This document shows, one piece after another, positions 17,557-24,156 of a stretch of DNA of 44,417 bases. The notes beneath the pieces are model-generated. The model was not told where the DNA came from. It ran no database searches and was given only the letters and a program-made list of their open reading frames with translations. Positions within the stretch are counted from its first letter, which is position 1. The number at the start of each line of letters is the position of its first letter. Origin of the DNA: Prochlorococcus sp. AG-418-D13. GTDB lineage: Bacteria; Cyanobacteriota; Cyanobacteriia; PCC-6307; Cyanobiaceae. A program made the position numbers and the translations under genes. The stretch is taken from contig QCLU01000012.1 in assembly GCA_003214315.1 (NCBI GenBank), positions 1 through 44,417 on the forward strand. Reading direction: 5' to 3'.

Positions 17557-18471
17557 ATGCAGCGAAGTTCAACATGGATACTGAAAAGTTTATGGGGAGC
17601 TTGTGAGCGATGGAGCAAATCTGATTGTGTGGATTTAAGCGCTGCATTTGCATACTACACACTTCAATCATTCTTTCCTATTCTTCTGATTTCTCTTTCA
17701 ATAGCTTCATGGTTCCTAGGAAAACAAGAAGGATTAGATCAACAAATAATCTCTATTGCAGCTCAGCTTTTACCTCCTTCAGTAGTTGAGTTAGTAGAAA
17801 CAACATTATTTAATTTGATAGATCAAGGTTTTGGAGCAGGTATTCTTGGGGCTATGTTTCTGCTTTTTACAGCAGGCAATGCATATCTATCTCTTCAAAG
17901 AGGTTCAGATCGGCTTTGGGAAGACGAAATTCCTTCTAAAAAAGTTAATGCTGCTTGGAGAGTACAAGCTTCGAAGTTTCTCAGAAATAGAGTTGAAGCC
18001 TTTTTAATAGTATTCTTTATTGGTTTTTTAATGGTACTAGATCAGATTAGTGCAAATCTTAGGATGATCCCAAGTAACGTTTTAGAAAATCTTTCACAGT
18101 CTAATAATCTTATTTCTGATTTATTATTAAAGTTGCCGCTATTGCAAGTTGGTCAGTTTGCAATACCACTAATTGGCTTTTCTTTAATGGCTCTTTTATT
18201 ACAAGCACTTTTACCCAGTAGAAAAGTTCCATTGAAACCACTTTTACCTGGATCTTTTCTTATTGGAATTGGCCTAACCACTTTGAACTTAGCAGTAAGT
18301 AAAAGTATTCTCTCACTTGGAGTAAGATTTCAAGCATATGGTTTTATTGGAGGTTTTCTTGTACTTACTTTGTGGGTGTGGCTATTAGGAGTGATTTTAT
18401 ATTTTGGACAGTGTTGGAGCGTCGTTATTGCTAGTATGACCTTACTAAATAAAAAAAGAAATCATAGATAA
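17557..18471 (+). CDS. YihY/BrkB-family integral membrane protein
   Basis: About 304-residue polytopic protein with roughly six transmembrane segments. It is of the YihY/virulence-factor BrkB family, once mis-annotated as ribonuclease BN. Visible hallmarks are SAAFAYYTLQSFFPILLISLS near the N-terminus, the LWEDEIPSKKVNAAWRVQASKFL cytoplasmic stretch, and the C-terminal RFQAYGFIGGFLVLTLWVWL followed by YFGQCWSVVIA. The function is unproven; transport of lipid or small molecules is only speculation. I took the ATG at 17557 (MQRSSTW) instead of a TTG at 17542. A promoter-like TACAAT lies near 17511. Confidence 0.86.
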   Translation: MQRSSTWILKSLWGACERWSKSDCVDLSAAFAYYTLQSFFPILLISLSIASWFLGKQEGLDQQIISIAAQLLPPSVVELVETTLFNLIDQGFGAGILGAMFLLFTAGNAYLSLQRGSDRLWEDEIPSKKVNAAWRVQASKFLRNRVEAFLIVFFIGFLMVLDQISANLRMIPSNVLENLSQSNNLISDLLLKLPLLQVGQFAIPLIGFSLMALLLQALLPSRKVPLKPLLPGSFLIGIGLTTLNLAVSKSILSLGVRFQAYGFIGGFLVLTLWVWLLGVILYFGQCWSVVIASMTLLNKKRNHR

Positions 18472-18482
18472 GAATAACCAAG

Positions 18483-18824
18483 ATGAATTATTTTCTTAAA
18501 GCTAATAAAAATCTTCTTACCTACTCATTAATTATGCTTATCGTTATTCCAATTTTTGGATTTAACTTTTTCATTAGCTTTGTTGGAAATATCCTTATTC
18601 TTTTATTTCTAATTCCTCTTTTATTATTAGTTTTAATGTTTATAGGTTTTAACTCATTCAAATCTAAAATTAATAAATGTAGTAATTGTGGTTCAATGTC
18701 ATTAGGTTTGAGTGAAACCTGCATGAATTGTGGTGAAGATTTAGAGAATATAAGTAAGAATAATCAATTAGATAGAAAGCCTAGTGAAAGTACCATTGAA
18801 GTTAGAGCAGAAGAAGTAAAATAA
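18483..18824 (+). CDS. Small membrane protein with C-terminal zinc ribbon
   Basis: A 113-residue protein not recognised as a named family. The N-terminal half is two hydrophobic segments (about 13-31 and 34-56). A cytosolic zinc-ribbon-like CX2C-X10-CX2C follows (Cys66, Cys69, Cys80, Cys83; KCSNCGSMSL and TCMNCGEDL). The C-terminal tail (84-113) is polar and charged. It starts 11 bases after the YihY-family gene and probably shares its transcript. It could sense metal or redox state, or organise a partner, but nothing in the sequence proves this. It ends 4 bases before the convergent hli stop. Confidence 0.75.
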   Translation: MNYFLKANKNLLTYSLIMLIVIPIFGFNFFISFVGNILILLFLIPLLLLVLMFIGFNSFKSKINKCSNCGSMSLGLSETCMNCGEDLENISKNNQLDRKPSESTIEVRAEEVK

Positions 18825-18828
18825 AATA

Positions 18829-18975
18829 TTAACCTATTCCAATTTGCCGAAGAATGCTTTGTCCAGTAATTAATTCAGTACCAAGACCAATCAAAATACC
18901 CATCATTGCCATACGGCCATTCCAGGTTTCTGCAAAATTTACAAAGCCAAATCTTGGTTGATTTTCATTATTCAT
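18829..18975 (-). CDS. hli: High-light-inducible protein (HLIP/Scp)
   Basis: A 48-residue single-helix relative of light-harvesting antenna proteins. Residues 15-35 contain the chlorophyll-binding ELHC motif AETWNGRMAMMGILIGLGTEL with Glu16, Asn19 and Arg21 as pigment ligands, followed by a TGQSILRQIG tail, the usual C-terminal end of cyanobacterial HLIPs. Such proteins bind chlorophyll and carotenoid, quench excess energy and accompany chlorophyll synthesis or photosystem II repair. Multiple hli copies are typical of high-light Prochlorococcus. The gene is small and on the minus strand, convergent with the zinc-ribbon gene. Expression is normally stress-induced, though no specific site is seen. 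Confidence 0.92.
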   Translation of the reverse strand: MNNENQPRFGFVNFAETWNGRMAMMGILIGLGTELITGQSILRQIGIG

Positions 18976-19045
18976 AATTAACTAGGTTTATCTATCAGAT
19001 CATTTTAACGTTTTAAGGAAGAATTTATGATAAATAATAAATTAT

Positions 19046-19429
19046 TTATTTAACGTGTCTTACACCATCAACAGGTCGATACTCATCTCCAGTCAATTCC
19101 TCATACACAATAGCTGGCAATCCTGTATCAAACATTGTTTGCAATGCCTCTTTTAACATAGGATTCCAACCTCCAGTACTAACTTTTCCATGTCTTACAG
19201 TCCAGTCCCAAGTCCCTTGAAGATCTCTGGGTAATCTACCTTCTCTGTCTCTTCGGGCAACTAAGTCTAAAGATTCAACTAAACCAACAATAACTGGATT
19301 TTTACCATAAGAAGGAGTAAGACTTAGTTCAAGTCTAACTGGATCTTCTTTGACCATTTTCAAACGAAACCTTGGTGGTAACTTGAGAGATCTAATTACC
19401 GCTGAGACAATTTTTGTTCTTAATTCCAA
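19046..19429 (-). CDS. Conserved hypothetical protein, 127 aa, basic
   Basis: I do not recognise this family. It is a soluble 127-residue protein without signal peptide or TM span and fairly rich in Arg, Leu and Pro. Notable stretches are SLKLPPRFRLKMVKEDPVRLEL, GLVESLDLVARRDREGRLPRDLQ and GTWDWTVRHGKVSTGGWNPM. The composition (few low-complexity Lys/Asn runs, many Arg/Gly/Trp) is less AT-biased than its neighbours, suggesting strong purifying selection and a conserved role. It lies between the hli gene and the DUF2973-like gene on the same strand, 24 bases from the latter. Confidence 0.8.
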   Translation of the reverse strand: MELRTKIVSAVIRSLKLPPRFRLKMVKEDPVRLELSLTPSYGKNPVIVGLVESLDLVARRDREGRLPRDLQGTWDWTVRHGKVSTGGWNPMLKEALQTMFDTGLPAIVYEELTGDEYRPVDGVRHVK

Positions 19430-19453
19430 TTTTTTTCCTTAAATGTATTTTGA

Positions 19454-19720
19454 TTAATCAGTTGTTGAACCTTTTTCTTCTAACGTAGAGTCATTGTCAT
19501 TCGAAAATCTTACTGTTAATAACTCCTCTTCCGTTATGTTTCCTGATTTATCTAAAAGTTCTGGATGTATTGTGTACTTTTTTTGTTTAAAGCTGGAAGT
19601 GCTGAAACGTTTATTTTTATTATCAGATATACCCCAACCATTGGACATTACTTTAAATGCTTTCCAAACTAAATAAGTTAAGGCCGCAGAATATATGATT
19701 GGAAATAGAATAGTCATCAA
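19454..19720 (-). CDS. Small membrane-anchored protein, DUF2973-like
   Basis: An 88-residue protein with one N-terminal membrane span (residues about 3-22, ILFPIIYSAALTYLVWKAF) and a cytosolic tail. The tail contains KKYTIHPELLDKSGNITEEELLTVRF, which resembles the 'HPE(M/L)LD..G....EELL.VRF' core of the cyanobacterial DUF2973 family as I remember it. The function is unknown. Two adjacent ATGs (19720 and 19717) can serve as start. Cotranscription with the 127-aa gene downstream is likely from the 24-base spacing. The divergent HtrA gene lies 171 bases away. Confidence 0.66.
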   Translation of the reverse strand: MMTILFPIIYSAALTYLVWKAFKVMSNGWGISDNKNKRFSTSSFKQKKYTIHPELLDKSGNITEEELLTVRFSNDNDSTLEEKGSTTD

Positions 19721-19784
19721 ACTTATAAATTAATTAGTTATTTGTTTAATATCATAGCCCGAAAAAAAGAAATTTAGCTATTTT

Positions 19785-19802
19785 AGAATAATTAATTATT
19801 CT
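19785..19802. promoter_or_regulatory. 18-bp perfect palindrome in the htrA divergent spacer
   Basis: The sequence AGAATAATTAATTATTCT is its own reverse complement (nine matched pairs). It sits in the 171-base spacer between the DUF2973-like gene (start 19720, minus) and the HtrA gene (start 19892, plus). It could be a dimeric regulator's operator or a small hairpin. AT-rich sequence produces such palindromes by chance fairly often, so confidence is low. Confidence 0.3.
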
Positions 19803-19891
19803 CTAGATTAAATTAATTTATTTAGTAGTTATATTTAAATTACACTAAATAAGGTGTATTAAATCTCTCGAAGAACATAAGAAAATCAAAA

Positions 19892-21013
19892 TTGAAAAGA
19901 TACATCCGAAAGCCATTACTACTCGCCTCATTAATTACAGTGGGCATTACATTTACTGAAAAAGTAATATCCCAGCAATTAAGTAAACCGAAAATTAATG
20001 AAATTAATTTCTATTCAAACAAATCTTTCATAACTAAAGCTGTAGAAAGAACCGGTGCCGCTGTGGTGACAATTGATACTCAAAGATATGTTAAAAAAAG
20101 AAAGTTTCCAAGAAATTCTCAACTATTTATAGACCCATATTTTGAAAAATTTTTTGGATTAGATTTACCTAAAGACAATCGACCAAGGATAGAGCAAAAC
20201 CAAGGAAGTGGATTTATATTTGCAGATGGACTTGTAATGACCAATGCTCATGTTGTGAATCGATCAGATAAGGTGATTGTTGGTCTTACCAATGGCAAAA
20301 AATTAAACGCAAAACTTATTGGGCAAGACTTTTTTACTGATTTAGCTGTACTAAAGATTGAAGGGAAAGGACCTTGGCCAAAAGCAAAATTGGGTAATTC
20401 GGCAAAAATTAAAGTTGGTGATTGGGCTATAGCAGTTGGCAATCCATTCGGACTGGAAAACACAGTTACCCTTGGTATTATTAGTAATCTAAATAGAAAT
20501 GTCACTCAATTAGGAATATATGATAAAAAACTCGAACTGATACAAACAGACGCTGCTATTAATCCTGGCAATTCTGGAGGTCCACTATTGAATAGCGATG
20601 GAGAAGTAATTGGTATTAATACGTTGATAAGATCAGGTCCAGGAGCGGGTTTGAGTTTCGCAATCCCAATTAATAAAGCTAAGGAAATTGCCTATCAACT
20701 TATAAAAAATGGAAAAGTAATACATCCTATGATTGGGATTAGCCTAATAGAAGAAAGTAATTCTGAGAAAAAATTTAATGTCGTAAAAGTTGGATATATA
20801 GTACCGAACAGTCCAGCTGAAAAAAGTGGAATCATGATAAATGACATTTTAATAAAAGTAGGAAATAAAGATATTGAAACCGCATCAGACGTTATAGACC
20901 AAATAAGTAAAAATGGAATCAATAAACAAATCAATATATTATTGAAGCGTAGAAATAAATTTATTCAATTAAAAGTAATACCAACTGATATAACTAATCT
21001 ACAAAATAACTAA
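19892..21013 (+). CDS. HtrA/Deg-family serine protease
   Basis: Trypsin-like periplasmic/lumenal protease-chaperone of the DegP/HtrA (HhoA/HhoB) type, 373 residues. An N-terminal signal or anchor (about 7-28) precedes the protease domain with catalytic His120 (TNAHVV), Asp150 (FTDLAVLKI) and Ser228 (NPGNSGGPLL). One PDZ domain follows (about 260-365; GYIVPNSPAEKSGIMINDILIKVG). It degrades or refolds damaged exported proteins and, in cyanobacteria, contributes to stress tolerance. The start is TTG at 19892 (MKRYIRKP); it gives a normal signal peptide, and no ATG is available before the protease domain. Confidence 0.93.
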   Translation: MKRYIRKPLLLASLITVGITFTEKVISQQLSKPKINEINFYSNKSFITKAVERTGAAVVTIDTQRYVKKRKFPRNSQLFIDPYFEKFFGLDLPKDNRPRIEQNQGSGFIFADGLVMTNAHVVNRSDKVIVGLTNGKKLNAKLIGQDFFTDLAVLKIEGKGPWPKAKLGNSAKIKVGDWAIAVGNPFGLENTVTLGIISNLNRNVTQLGIYDKKLELIQTDAAINPGNSGGPLLNSDGEVIGINTLIRSGPGAGLSFAIPINKAKEIAYQLIKNGKVIHPMIGISLIEESNSEKKFNVVKVGYIVPNSPAEKSGIMINDILIKVGNKDIETASDVIDQISKNGINKQINILLKRRNKFIQLKVIPTDITNLQNN

Positions 21014-21038
21014 AAGATTTAATTGTAATTCTATTTAA

Positions 21039-21176
21039 TTATTTCCACAAAACTAGAAATCCATCTACAATCCTCATCTCACAAGTTGTAATGCATTCAA
21101 AATAACTTTCAATGGGATTGGAAATTTGAAAATATTTTTCTTGGAAATCATAATTTTTTATATAAATTGTTAAATC
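21039..21176 (-). pseudogene. Start-less remnant of a small Cys-containing picocyanobacterial protein (candidate)
   Basis: In the 268-base spacer 21014-21281 a minus-strand frame is open for 45 codons and reads protein-like: KYFQISNPIESYFECITTCE followed by MRIVDGFLVLWK and stop. The 'ESYFECITTC' block recalls short Prochlorococcus proteins with an ECIT-C motif (from memory, unsure). No ATG, GTG or TTG opens the frame before the motif; the only ATG (in CEM) would leave 12 residues. I therefore call it a decayed gene end or a frame using an unusual start. The rest of the spacer shows nothing recognisable. Confidence 0.35.
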
Positions 21177-21281
21177 TTATTTGTGTATTTTTAACATTAA
21201 TCAAGGATGAGAATCTATTTAAAAATAAATGAGTCATCTTACATAGCCAGATGAAAACTTTATCAAAAATTAATCAAATTT

Positions 21282-22901
21282 TTAATGGCTTTTAGTTTTT
21301 TCTAAAAAATATTCGTAATTACCATCATATGAAAATAATTTTGAATCTTTAATTTCGACAATTCTATTTGCCACCTTTGAAATAAAATAACGATCATGAG
21401 AAATAATTAATAATGAACCTTTATAATTTTTAATTGCTAATTCTAAGTTTTCTTTAGATTGCAGATCCAAATGATTAGTTGGCTCGTCCAAAAGAAGAAA
21501 ATTACTAGGAGTAATAATCATGAGCGCCAATGCTAATCTTGCCTTTTCTCCCCCACTGAGTTGCTTAATATATTTAAAAACAGTTTCATTTTGAAAACCA
21601 AAACCTCCTAAAAATGTTCTTACTTTTTTTTGGGACCATTCTGGAGACTTATTACATATTAAATCAATAACCCTTTCCTCCAGTGTCAATGCTTCGGCCT
21701 GATTTTGTTCATAATAGCTAGTAATTATATTATGTTTACCAAGATTAATTTCTCCAATTTCAGGAGATATTTTTTTCATAATAATTTTAAGCAATGTAGA
21801 TTTACCGCAGCCATTAGGTCCTAATATTGCTATTTTTTCCCCCGAAGAAATTTTTAAATTAACATCTAAAAAAAGAATTTTATCCTCAAAACTATGAGAC
21901 AAATTTTTGATATTTAGAACTAATTTTCCTGCGCGAGGGCACTCTGGAAAATTAAAAACAGGACTTTTTGCGTTTGCTACAGGAGCCTCAATTTTAGAAA
22001 TCTTTTTTAATTGTTTTTCTCTACTCTTTGCTTGAGAACTTCGTGTTGCGCTAGCTCTAAACCTATCTATATACCTTTTCTGTAACTCAATTTCTTTTTG
22101 TTGTAATTGATATGCCTTATTTTGTGATTCTTCAATTAAAGATTTCTGTTCAACAAAAAAAGAATAGTTTCCATTATATATTTCAGATGTTCCTCTATCT
22201 ACAAAAATTATTTTTTTACATAATTTATCTAAGAAATATCTATCATGACTGATTATTATAACTGCAATTTTAAGCGATGATAGATATTCTTCCAACCAAA
22301 AAATAGTTTCTAAATCTAAATGATTGGTTGGTTCATCCAGTAAAAGTAAATCAGGCTTTTGTAAGATTATTTTTCCAAGTGCAACTTTCATCTGCCAACC
22401 ACCCGAAAAATTGCCAACTAATTTATCAGCATCTTCTATAGAAAAGCCTAATTTTGGTAATATTTTTTCTACATCAGATTGCATTTTATAACCACCTAAA
22501 GCTTCAAATTTTGCTTGATATTTTGCGAGTTGATTTACAAATATTTCAAGTTCATCGGAATTTTTTCTTATATCCACAGATTTCATTTTATTCTCAATTT
22601 CTAAAAGTTTAATGGCAACAATTTGTATATCTTTAAAAGAACTTTCTAATTCCTGTCTCACTGAAAAATGCAAATTACAATCAAACTCCTGTTTTAAATG
22701 GGCAATTTTAGGATTTCCCTCTTTGATGATCGTTCCACTTGTTTGCTCTTCCTCTCCAATTAAAATCTTAAATTGGGTTGATTTACCTGCACCATTAGAA
22801 CCAACTAAGCCAACTTTTTCTCCTTTCTTAATCTCCCAATTAATATTTTTTAAAACAACATCTGTAGAATAAATTTTGCTTACACCTTCAAATCTAATCA
22901 C
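21282..22901 (-). CDS. ABC-F family ATPase
   Basis: A 539-residue soluble protein with two ABC nucleotide-binding domains in tandem and no transmembrane region, as in the ABC-F group (Uup/EttA/Sll0182-like), which acts on the ribosome. NBD1 has Walker A GSNGAGKS at 34-41, signature NFSGGWQMKVALG and Walker B DLLLLDEPTNHLD. The interdomain linker (about 240-310) is basic with RSSQAKSREKQLKK. NBD2 has GPNGCGKS, LSGGEKARLALA and NFLLLDEPTNHLD. The role is probably rescue or regulation of translating ribosomes rather than transport; the exact subfamily is not decidable here. It stands alone on the minus strand, divergent from the 58-aa protein gene. Confidence 0.92.
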   Translation of the reverse strand: MIRFEGVSKIYSTDVVLKNINWEIKKGEKVGLVGSNGAGKSTQFKILIGEEEQTSGTIIKEGNPKIAHLKQEFDCNLHFSVRQELESSFKDIQIVAIKLLEIENKMKSVDIRKNSDELEIFVNQLAKYQAKFEALGGYKMQSDVEKILPKLGFSIEDADKLVGNFSGGWQMKVALGKIILQKPDLLLLDEPTNHLDLETIFWLEEYLSSLKIAVIIISHDRYFLDKLCKKIIFVDRGTSEIYNGNYSFFVEQKSLIEESQNKAYQLQQKEIELQKRYIDRFRASATRSSQAKSREKQLKKISKIEAPVANAKSPVFNFPECPRAGKLVLNIKNLSHSFEDKILFLDVNLKISSGEKIAILGPNGCGKSTLLKIIMKKISPEIGEINLGKHNIITSYYEQNQAEALTLEERVIDLICNKSPEWSQKKVRTFLGGFGFQNETVFKYIKQLSGGEKARLALALMIITPSNFLLLDEPTNHLDLQSKENLELAIKNYKGSLLIISHDRYFISKVANRIVEIKDSKLFSYDGNYEYFLEKTKSH

Positions 22902-22972
22902 TGTTTTAAAAATAGAATTTACAAAATCTGTGGCTTATTTACTAAAAATATTTTGTGGAATAAAATTAAATC

Positions 22973-23149
22973 ATGAAAAGAATAGAACAAATTGTAGTGA
23001 TTTTCATAGCTGCAGCTCTTGCAATTCCAAGTTATTGGTTTTTTTGGACTTTGGCTGGTGGAGGTGGCTACAACAAAAGAATAAAACCTATGAGGAATCC
23101 AAATAATAATTATTCGAAACCTTTTCCTAAAGACCTCCTCGAGCCTTGA
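22973..23149 (+). CDS. Small single-span membrane protein, 58 aa
   Basis: A 58-codon gene that starts at the ATG at 22973 and is easily missed by its size. The protein has an N-terminal hydrophobic span (KRIEQIVVIFIAAALAIPSY, then WFFWTLAG) followed by GGGGYNKRIKPMRNPNNNYS and a short KPFPKDLLEP tail. I do not recognise the family, but the balance of one span, a glycine run and a basic tail looks like a real small membrane protein of picocyanobacteria. It is divergent from the ABC-F gene. Its 3' end overlaps the Nif11-like gene on the other strand by 23 bases. Confidence 0.66.
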   Translation: MKRIEQIVVIFIAAALAIPSYWFFWTLAGGGGYNKRIKPMRNPNNNYSKPFPKDLLEP

Positions 23150-23357
23150 TTAACCACATTTTAGTTGCCTCGTCATCAATAGTACTCAAATATTCAATAA
23201 CCTCTTCTTTAGTTACAGAAATATTTAACTCCTTGCCAATATCGCATATTTTATCTAAAGCTTTTTTGGGATTAGTTAAGGCTGTCATAAACAGACTTTG
23301 TTTCTTTTTGGAATCGTTGGCTATTAACTTATAGAGCTTTTCAGCATTGCTGGACAT
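23127..23357 (-). CDS. Nif11-like small protein with terminal Gly-Gly motif
   Basis: A 76-residue acidic/basic helical protein that resembles the Nif11 leader-domain family. The N-terminal helix has EKLYKLIANDSKKKQSLFMTAL, the middle PKKALDKICDIGKELNISVTKEEVIEYLS reads like the family's 'DPEAVVAIAKEAGFEISLEELL', and the protein ends KMWLIKARGGL. Nif11 domains serve as leader sequences of ribosomal peptides (as in prochlorosins) with a Gly-Gly cleavage site, or stand alone. Here only one residue follows the GG, so no core peptide is present, and no LanM or peptidase gene is nearby. It is probably a stand-alone Nif11 protein of unknown role. Confidence 0.73.
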   Translation of the reverse strand: MSSNAEKLYKLIANDSKKKQSLFMTALTNPKKALDKICDIGKELNISVTKEEVIEYLSTIDDEATKMWLIKARGGL

Positions 23358-23391
23358 GTTTTTAAAATCTATTTATTAATAGATTATTACT

Positions 23392-23730
23392 TCAAGCTAC
23401 ATTTTGTTCATTATATTTATTATTAGATAAATCATTATCCACATCTTTTATCTCTTTTGCAGAGGCATCTGCCATACTTCTTGCGTCTAAACATAAAACT
23501 TTTCTTAGTTTCGCAAAGTTAGCTGCGTGAGATTTTCTACCATCTTTTTGAGCATAATACTCAGACTGCTGAAGAATATGGTGAAGATGAGTTAACAAAT
23601 ATGGACTAATTACAGCTGATACCAAAACGTCACTATTTTCATTATCGTGAGAATCAGAATTTACTAATCTTTTTTTCGGTTTATCAATTATCGACCTATT
23701 AGGAGAATCAATTTTTCTTGAATTTTTCAT
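23392..23730 (-). CDS. Conserved hypothetical protein, 112 aa
   Basis: No family is recognised. The N-terminal 35 residues are basic and polar (NSRKIDSPNRSIIDKPKKR). The remaining part is helical, with VLVSAVISPYLLTHLHHILQQSEYYAQKDGRKSH and AANFAKLRKVLCLDARSMADASAKEI. This may suggest a small soluble protein that packs as helices. I chose the ATG at 23730 (MKNSRK); an ATG at 23745 would add MFYCP. It is divergently transcribed from the ribbon-helix-helix gene over a 117-base spacer that holds an inverted repeat. Confidence 0.7.
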   Translation of the reverse strand: MKNSRKIDSPNRSIIDKPKKRLVNSDSHDNENSDVLVSAVISPYLLTHLHHILQQSEYYAQKDGRKSHAANFAKLRKVLCLDARSMADASAKEIKDVDNDLSNNKYNEQNVA

Positions 23731-23770
23731 GGGACAATAAAACAATTAATTGATACGGACATAAATTTCC

Positions 23771-23829
23771 TTACTAATAATATACACAAAGATAGTATCC
23801 TTGACTAACTGTGTATACTAATAAGTAAC
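23771..23829. promoter_or_regulatory. Inverted repeat in the divergent spacer before the ribbon-helix-helix gene
   Basis: TATACACA (23781-23788) and TGTGTATA (23810-23817) form perfect 8-base inverted arms around a 21-base centre. Matching continues outward with TTACTAATAA on the left and CTAATAAGTAA on the right, with one indel. TATACT (23814-23819) on the plus strand and TATATT on the minus strand look like -10 boxes of divergent promoters. The site is a candidate operator for the ribbon-helix-helix protein encoded 18 bases downstream (inference). Confidence 0.45.
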
Positions 23830-23847
23830 AGTTATCAACTTTGACTC

Positions 23848-24150
23848 ATGGCTACCCGCCAAAACTCAACAAATGGGAAGCCTAAATCCCCTAGAGTTCA
23901 AGTAGTTCTTCCAGAATTAATATGTGAGCAATTAACTATTTTGGCTAATAATGAATCTAGGACAGTTAGTAATATGGCAAAAGTATTAATACAAGAGGGT
24001 ATAAAAAAATATTTCGAAAAAGAAAGTAAATCTCCTGTTTCAGAAAATAATTTAAATACTGATAGATTTAGAAATGAACTTGAAAAACAAAGCGTTAAAA
24101 GATTAAAAAGAGCTCCTCAAAGGATTAGATACTATAAAAAATCTGATTAA
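23848..24150 (+). CDS. Ribbon-helix-helix (CopG/MetJ-like) DNA-binding protein
   Basis: A 100-residue protein with a predicted RHH fold in its N-terminal part. The strand PRVQVVLPELICEQLTIL is followed by two helices ending in ESRTVSNMAKVLIQEGIKKYF. The C-terminal third is basic and polar (RFRNELEKQSVKRLKRAPQRIRYYKK) and may bind DNA or RNA. RHH proteins are usually dimeric repressors and often autoregulated. No antitoxin/toxin partner lies next to it. The upstream spacer carries an inverted repeat. The function is inferred from fold only. Confidence 0.72.
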   Translation: MATRQNSTNGKPKSPRVQVVLPELICEQLTILANNESRTVSNMAKVLIQEGIKKYFEKESKSPVSENNLNTDRFRNELEKQSVKRLKRAPQRIRYYKKSD

Positions 24151-24156
24151 AAATAA

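Noticed and set aside
23127..23745. A prochlorosin/RiPP gene cluster
   Set aside because: The Nif11-like protein has no core after its GG motif, and no LanM, cyclase, peptidase or transporter for peptides is found next to it.
23801..23819. TTGACT and TATACT as a -35/-10 promoter pair
   Set aside because: The two boxes are only 7 bases apart, far from the 16-18 expected, so they cannot act as one promoter.
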